Of a stretch of DNA of 64,000 nt, positions 60,769 through 64,000 are shown in pieces; positions within the stretch are counted from its first letter, which is position 1, and every line of letters begins with the position of its first letter. Origin of the DNA: Tropicimonas sediminicola (lineage in GTDB: Bacteria; Pseudomonadota; Alphaproteobacteria; Rhodobacterales; Rhodobacteraceae); NCBI RefSeq assembly GCF_900188335.1, contig NZ_FZOY01000003.1:124001-188000 (forward strand), written 5' to 3'. The notes under the pieces are model-generated. The model ran no database searches. It was given only the letters and a program-made list of their open reading frames with translations, and was not told the origin of the DNA. The position numbers and the translations under genes were made by a program.

Positions 60769-61833
60769 ATGAAGACGCTCATCCGACTGGTTCTGTTGAT
60801 CGGGGTGCTGGTGTTCGCCTGGTATCTGGCGGCCGACCGGCTGACGCCCTTCACCTCCAACGCGCGGGTCAAGGCGGTGGTGACGCCGATCGTGCCGCAG
60901 GTGTCCGGGTCGCTGGTCGATGTGGCGGTCTCCAACGGCCAGCTGGTGGAGGCCGGAGAGGTTCTGGCGCGTATCGACGCGCGGGCCTACCGGAACCGGC
61001 TGGACCGGGCGCGGGCAGAGCTGGACGCGGCGATCCTGTCGATCGGGGAGAGCTCGGCGGGCGTGGCTGCGGCACAGGCCGCGCTGAGCCAGGCGGAGGC
61101 TGCGCTGGAGAACGTCCGGCTGCAGACCTCGCGGGTCTTCGAGCTGGAGACCCGGGGGTTGATCGCCGCCGCGCGTGGCGATGCGGCGCGGGCCGCGCTG
61201 GCCGATGCGGAGGGCGCGCAGGCCCGGGCGGAGGCCGATCTGTGGCGGGCGCAGCAGCAGCTCGGCCCCGAGGGCGCGGACAACCCCGCGATCCGGCGGG
61301 CGCTCGCCGAGGTTGCGCAGGCCGAGCTGGAACTTGGCTGGACCGAACTGACCGCACCCACGGCGGGCGGGCTGAGCAATCTCGACGTCGCGGCCGGCGC
61401 CTATGCCAAGGCCGGGACGCCGCTGATGACCTTCGTGGATACCGAGTTCGTCTGGATCGACGCCTTCCTCACCGAAAACAACCTCGGCGAGGTCAGCGTG
61501 GGCGACCCCGTCGAGGTGACGCTGGACATCCAGCCGGGCCGGGTGCTGGAGGGCCGGGTCGAGAGTTTCTCCGGCGCGGTCGCCATCGGTACCGAGAACC
61601 AGCCCGGCACGCTCGCCGCCGCGCCCCGCAGCTCCGGCTGGATGCGGGCGCCGCAGCGATTCCCCGTACGGATCGTCCTGCCGGGCTACGAGGCCGGTGA
61701 CCCGGACGACGACGTGCTGTACCAGATCAACGGGCAGGCCGACGTGATCGTCTACACGACCGACAACCCGGTCCTGAACGCGCTCGGGCGTGCCTATATC
61801 CGCGCGCTGTCCTGGCTTTCCTATGCCTATTGA
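60769..61833 (+). CDS. HlyD family efflux adaptor (membrane-fusion protein)
   Basis: 354 residues from the ATG at 60769 behind GAGGAGAAACGC. One N-terminal membrane helix (about 3-21, LIRLVLLIGVLVFAWYLA), then a lipoyl-like half motif (VTPIVPQVSGSLVDVAVSNGQLVEAGEVLARIDARAYRNRLDRA), a long alpha hairpin (about 80-195), and the second half (GWTELTAPTAGGLSNLDVAAGAYAKAGTPLMTFVDTEFVWIDAFLTE). It connects the inner-membrane pump to the outer side. Its partner DUF2955 overlaps its last codons. This pairing resembles the AaeA-AaeB aromatic acid efflux pump. Confidence 0.9.
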   Translation: MKTLIRLVLLIGVLVFAWYLAADRLTPFTSNARVKAVVTPIVPQVSGSLVDVAVSNGQLVEAGEVLARIDARAYRNRLDRARAELDAAILSIGESSAGVAAAQAALSQAEAALENVRLQTSRVFELETRGLIAAARGDAARAALADAEGAQARAEADLWRAQQQLGPEGADNPAIRRALAEVAQAELELGWTELTAPTAGGLSNLDVAAGAYAKAGTPLMTFVDTEFVWIDAFLTENNLGEVSVGDPVEVTLDIQPGRVLEGRVESFSGAVAIGTENQPGTLAAAPRSSGWMRAPQRFPVRIVLPGYEAGDPDDDVLYQINGQADVIVYTTDNPVLNALGRAYIRALSWLSYAY

Positions 61834-62899
61834 GGACGCCCGCCGCGGCATGCGGCTGGCGCTCGGGCCGGCGGTGCTCTTCATCCTCGGCGTCGCGTTC
61901 GACTGGCCGATGGCCTTTGTCGGGGCGGTCTTTGCCGCGCTCTTCCTGCAGGCGCCGGCGCCGCCGTCACTGGCGGGCGGAACGAAGCTGGTGCTGACCG
62001 CTCTGGGCCTGCTGATGCTGGCGGCAGCGGTGTTCAGCCTGCTGCAGCCTTATCCGGTGCATTACCTGATCGGGGTCTGCCTCGCCGTCCTCTGGGCATT
62101 CGGACTTTCCGTGAGGGGGCGCTCTCCCTTGCTCGTCGTGCTGGCATTGCTCGCGGCGCTGCTGGTGCCGCTGCTGGCGCGGGGCTCGGTCGAACTGGCG
62201 GTCGGCGTCGTGTTCTGGCTGTCGGCCAACATGGTCTTCGCGCTGCTGACCACATGGGCGGCCTTCGTGCTGCTGCCGGTCCCGGAGCAGGCGCATGTGC
62301 AGCAGGAAGCGCCGCAGGGAGGCGAGCCGGAATTCGACCCGGAGCGCCGCCTGGTGCGCATGGCGCTGGTGACGGTGCCCTTCGCGCTGGCGTTCTTCCT
62401 GGTGGATGGCGGCGCGCCGCTGACGCTGCTCTTCGTGGCGATCCTCGCCCAGCAGCTGGCCGCCAGCACCGAGGACGGGCCGGCCGTGGCGGGCGCGATG
62501 CTGGCGGCGAACCTGATCGGCGGCCTCGCGGCGGTGACTGCCCATGAGCTCGTCGTGGCGGCGACGTTCTTTCCGTTCCTGGCGCTGGTGGTGCTGGCGG
62601 TCTGCCTAGGTTTTGGCTGGTGGCACGCCTCCGAACGCCCGGATTCGGCGTTGGCGGGCTCGGCCATGACGACCTTCCTGATCCTCTTCGGTGGCGCGAT
62701 CGCGCCGCTTTCCGACAGCGCCGAGGTGGCGATGCTGAGCCGGCTCGGTCAGATCGGGCTTGCTCTGGCCTGGGTGCTCACGGCTTTCGTGGTTCTGGAT
62801 GCGCTGCTTCCGGAGCGGGCACCGAGGCTGCCTGACTGGCGAAAAACCCAGCCACGCGGGCACGCACATGGTGCCAAAGCGCCGGGGCCCCACGCATGA
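61823..62899 (+). CDS. DUF2955 / FUSC-like membrane protein
   Basis: 358 residues from the ATG at 61823, overlapping the HlyD end by 11 bases. About ten membrane helices in two groups of five (about 20-155 and 180-340), separated by a short cytosolic loop (EQAHVQQEAPQGGEPEFDPERRLVR). DUF2955 belongs to the FUSC/aromatic acid exporter family; paired with an HlyD adaptor it probably exports organic acids. The last 40 residues are antisense to the HD gene. Confidence 0.83.
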   Translation: MPIEDARRGMRLALGPAVLFILGVAFDWPMAFVGAVFAALFLQAPAPPSLAGGTKLVLTALGLLMLAAAVFSLLQPYPVHYLIGVCLAVLWAFGLSVRGRSPLLVVLALLAALLVPLLARGSVELAVGVVFWLSANMVFALLTTWAAFVLLPVPEQAHVQQEAPQGGEPEFDPERRLVRMALVTVPFALAFFLVDGGAPLTLLFVAILAQQLAASTEDGPAVAGAMLAANLIGGLAAVTAHELVVAATFFPFLALVVLAVCLGFGWWHASERPDSALAGSAMTTFLILFGGAIAPLSDSAEVAMLSRLGQIGLALAWVLTAFVVLDALLPERAPRLPDWRKTQPRGHAHGAKAPGPHA

Positions 62900-63407
62900 C
62901 CTTTTCCCCGACGCGGTCGTCGATCTGGTCGAGCGTCACGTCGTAGTCGATCCAGCTGCCGCCGCCATTGGCGAGGTTCAGAAGCAGAGGCTGCACGCGG
63001 TCGATGGTTTTCGCGAAGATCGCATCGGCGGTCTCCGCGGCCTCGAACTCGTCCCAGAGAGCGCGGAACTCGGTGGCCTGCGCCGCAGGCAGCAGGCCGA
63101 ACAGACGGTCCGCGGCGGCGCGCTCCTTGGCGGCATGGGCCTCGGCATCGTGGACCTCGTGGATCGGCATGTCGCCGGCGTCGATTTCCACGATGTCGTG
63201 CAGCAGGAGCATCCGGATCACCCGGTCGATCCGCACCTCCGGCCCGGCCTCGTCTGCCAGGACCAGCGCGTACATCGCGATATGCCAGGAATGCTCGGCC
63301 GAGTTCTCGCGGCGCGAATTGTCGGCGATGGGCGTTGCCCGGAGCACACCCTTCAGGCGGTCGATTTCCTGCAGAAAGGCGATCTGGTCGGCGAGTTTAT
63401 CGGTCAT
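62778..63407 (-). CDS. HD domain phosphohydrolase (YfbR-like)
   Basis: 209 residues from the ATG at 63407. HD metal ligands: His39 in ENSAEHSWHIAMYALVLADE, and His70-Asp71 in MLLLHDIVEIDAGDM. It matches the HD_3 group (5'-nucleotidase YfbR and human HDDC2), which removes phosphate from deoxynucleoside monophosphates. The residues after about 175 (VAGFFASQAASVPAPEAAHPEP) are disordered and are encoded antisense to the end of the DUF2955 gene (122-base overlap). Length is normal. Confidence 0.9.
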   Translation of the reverse strand: MTDKLADQIAFLQEIDRLKGVLRATPIADNSRRENSAEHSWHIAMYALVLADEAGPEVRIDRVIRMLLLHDIVEIDAGDMPIHEVHDAEAHAAKERAAADRLFGLLPAAQATEFRALWDEFEAAETADAIFAKTIDRVQPLLLNLANGGGSWIDYDVTLDQIDDRVGEKVMRGAPALWHHVRARVAGFFASQAASVPAPEAAHPEPRKP

Positions 63408-63471
63408 GCCCCGCCTTTAGGCGCTTCGTCGGGCAACGACAAGCGTTGCCCGTGCGCGCCCTTGCCCCGAG

Positions 63472-63699
63472 TCAGCCGCTCTTCGCGTCGGCCTGCTTGA
63501 CCTGTGTCGTCAGGAACTCCCGCGCCCGGCGTTCGGCCAGGCGCATCCGGATCGAGGTCAGGTAGGCTTCCTCCATCGTCGTGGAGGTCGCGCCGAGCTG
63601 CTTTGCGACGTCGGTGATCAGGCTCTCCCGGCCAATCCGGAAGGCCTCCTCGATCGTGTCCTTCGCCAGGCTGTCGGCGAGATCCTCCAGGACGCTCAT
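63472..63699 (-). CDS. Small conserved-looking helical protein of unknown function
   Basis: 75 residues, all predicted helix. MSVLEDLADSLAKDTIEEAFRIGRESLITDVAKQLGATSTTMEEAYLTSIRMRLAERRAREFLTTQVKQA is acidic-basic amphipathic, with no Cys, signal or known motif. ATG at 63699 (GGCCCGCC before it gives only a weak ribosome site). It lies eight bases after the hydrolase stop on the same strand, so the two are probably co-transcribed. I do not recognise the family. Confidence 0.65.
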   Translation of the reverse strand: MSVLEDLADSLAKDTIEEAFRIGRESLITDVAKQLGATSTTMEEAYLTSIRMRLAERRAREFLTTQVKQADAKSG

Positions 63700-63707
63700 G
63701 GCGGGCC

Positions 63708-64000
63708 TCAGCGCGTGGTTTCGGTCAGCCGGCGGCGCACGTAGGTCTCCACGTGATCGAGCATCGGCTGCATGTAGGGCTCCTCGAAGAAGTGGCCTGC
63801 GCCTTCCATCTCTTCGTGGGTGACGGTGATGCCCTTCTGCTCGTGAAGCTTTGCAACCAGCGCCTGGGTGTCCTTGGGCGGGGCCACGCGGTCGGCTGCA
63901 CCGTTGATGATCAGGCCCGAGGACGGGCAGGGCGCGAGGAACGAGAAGTCGTACATGTTGGCCGGCGGCGAGACCGAGACGAAGCCGGTGATCTCGGGGC
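63708..64000 (-). CDS. Alpha/beta hydrolase (C-terminal part)
   Basis: The frame is open to the window edge, so the 5' end is missing. The last ~97 residues read PEITGFVSVSPPANMYDFSFLAPCPSSGLIINGAADRVAPPKDTQALVAKLHEQKGITVTHEEMEGAGHFF. The strand GLIINGAADRVAPP carries the catalytic Asp, and GAGHFF the catalytic His of an alpha/beta hydrolase. This pattern fits the YpfH/PhaZ-neighbour hydrolases (COG2945) that occur singly in Rhodobacterales. The Ser nucleophile is outside the window. Confidence 0.8.
   Translation of the reverse strand, partial: PEITGFVSVSPPANMYDFSFLAPCPSSGLIINGAADRVAPPKDTQALVAKLHEQKGITVTHEEMEGAGHFFEEPYMQPMLDHVETYVRRRLTETTR

Overview
The window is a continuous stretch of high-GC bacterial chromosome, densely packed with short operons on both strands. 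I infer an alphaproteobacterium of the Rhodobacterales (Roseobacter/Rhodobacter type). The grounds are the gene order DUF177-rpmF-plsX-fabH-ihfA-merR, a two-subunit proton-translocating transhydrogenase, tandem-length dCTP deaminase, an OlsB ornithine-lipid enzyme, DUF3422 and DUF1328 proteins, short GC-rich hairpin repeats between genes, and GTG/TTG starts. No phage, insertion sequence, CRISPR array or rRNA operon is visible. One tRNA gene (Pro, anticodon GGG) is present.

Layout. 1-5.7 kb: accessory metabolism (HbpS-like fragment, PuuD-like amidase, GNAT coupled to kynureninase, sulfotransferase, an MBL protein with an altered metal site, DUF1328, a small lipoprotein). 5.8-13.1 kb: ICMT-like methyltransferase, pntAB, lipocalin, ornithine/lysine decarboxylase with a long structured leader, DUF3422. 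13.3-18.7 kb: M20 amidohydrolase, a LuxR-type regulator without receiver, glycosyltransferase, periplasmic phytochelatin-synthase-like protein, moaA, lipoprotein. 18.7-27.7 kb: erpA and dgt (divergent), antiporter, then argS-SPOR-nagZ-scpA-scpB, an overlapping run linking translation, peptidoglycan recycling and chromosome segregation. 28-31 kb: fasciclin-RTX secreted protein, VOC protein, dcd, tRNA-Pro. 31-36.6 kb: merR, ihfA, fabH, plsX, rpmF, DUF177 (all minus strand), BamE-like lipoprotein, msrB. 36.7-45.5 kb: olsB, GT2, ABC-F, phasin-like protein, outer-membrane barrel, lipoprotein, threonine dehydratase, Zn-peptidase, YjbR, ChaC. 45.5-50.3 kb: cysS with a cysteine-rich leader peptide, cimA, methyltransferase, NDUFAF6-like protein. 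50.3-64 kb: MFS, AlkA, a large Asp-box/LamG protein, esterase, ABC-F, HNH nuclease, SMR pump, YitT, icd, HlyD/DUF2955 efflux pair, HD phosphohydrolase, hydrolase fragment.

The most interesting signal lies just upstream of cysS. A 14-residue reading frame with three cysteines (MNRCSINICICIIR) starts seven bases after a plausible -10 box, so it may be translated leaderless. It is followed by sequence that can pair with the cysS ribosome-binding site, which suggests cysteine-sensing control of cysteinyl-tRNA synthetase. The last third of the same cysS gene has a much lower GC content than its first two thirds, as if replaced by recombination. Two families of short intergenic repeats (three and two copies) keep their flanks while their stem arms change in a compensating way, so they act as structured elements. 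The decarboxylase leader is a second candidate RNA regulator.
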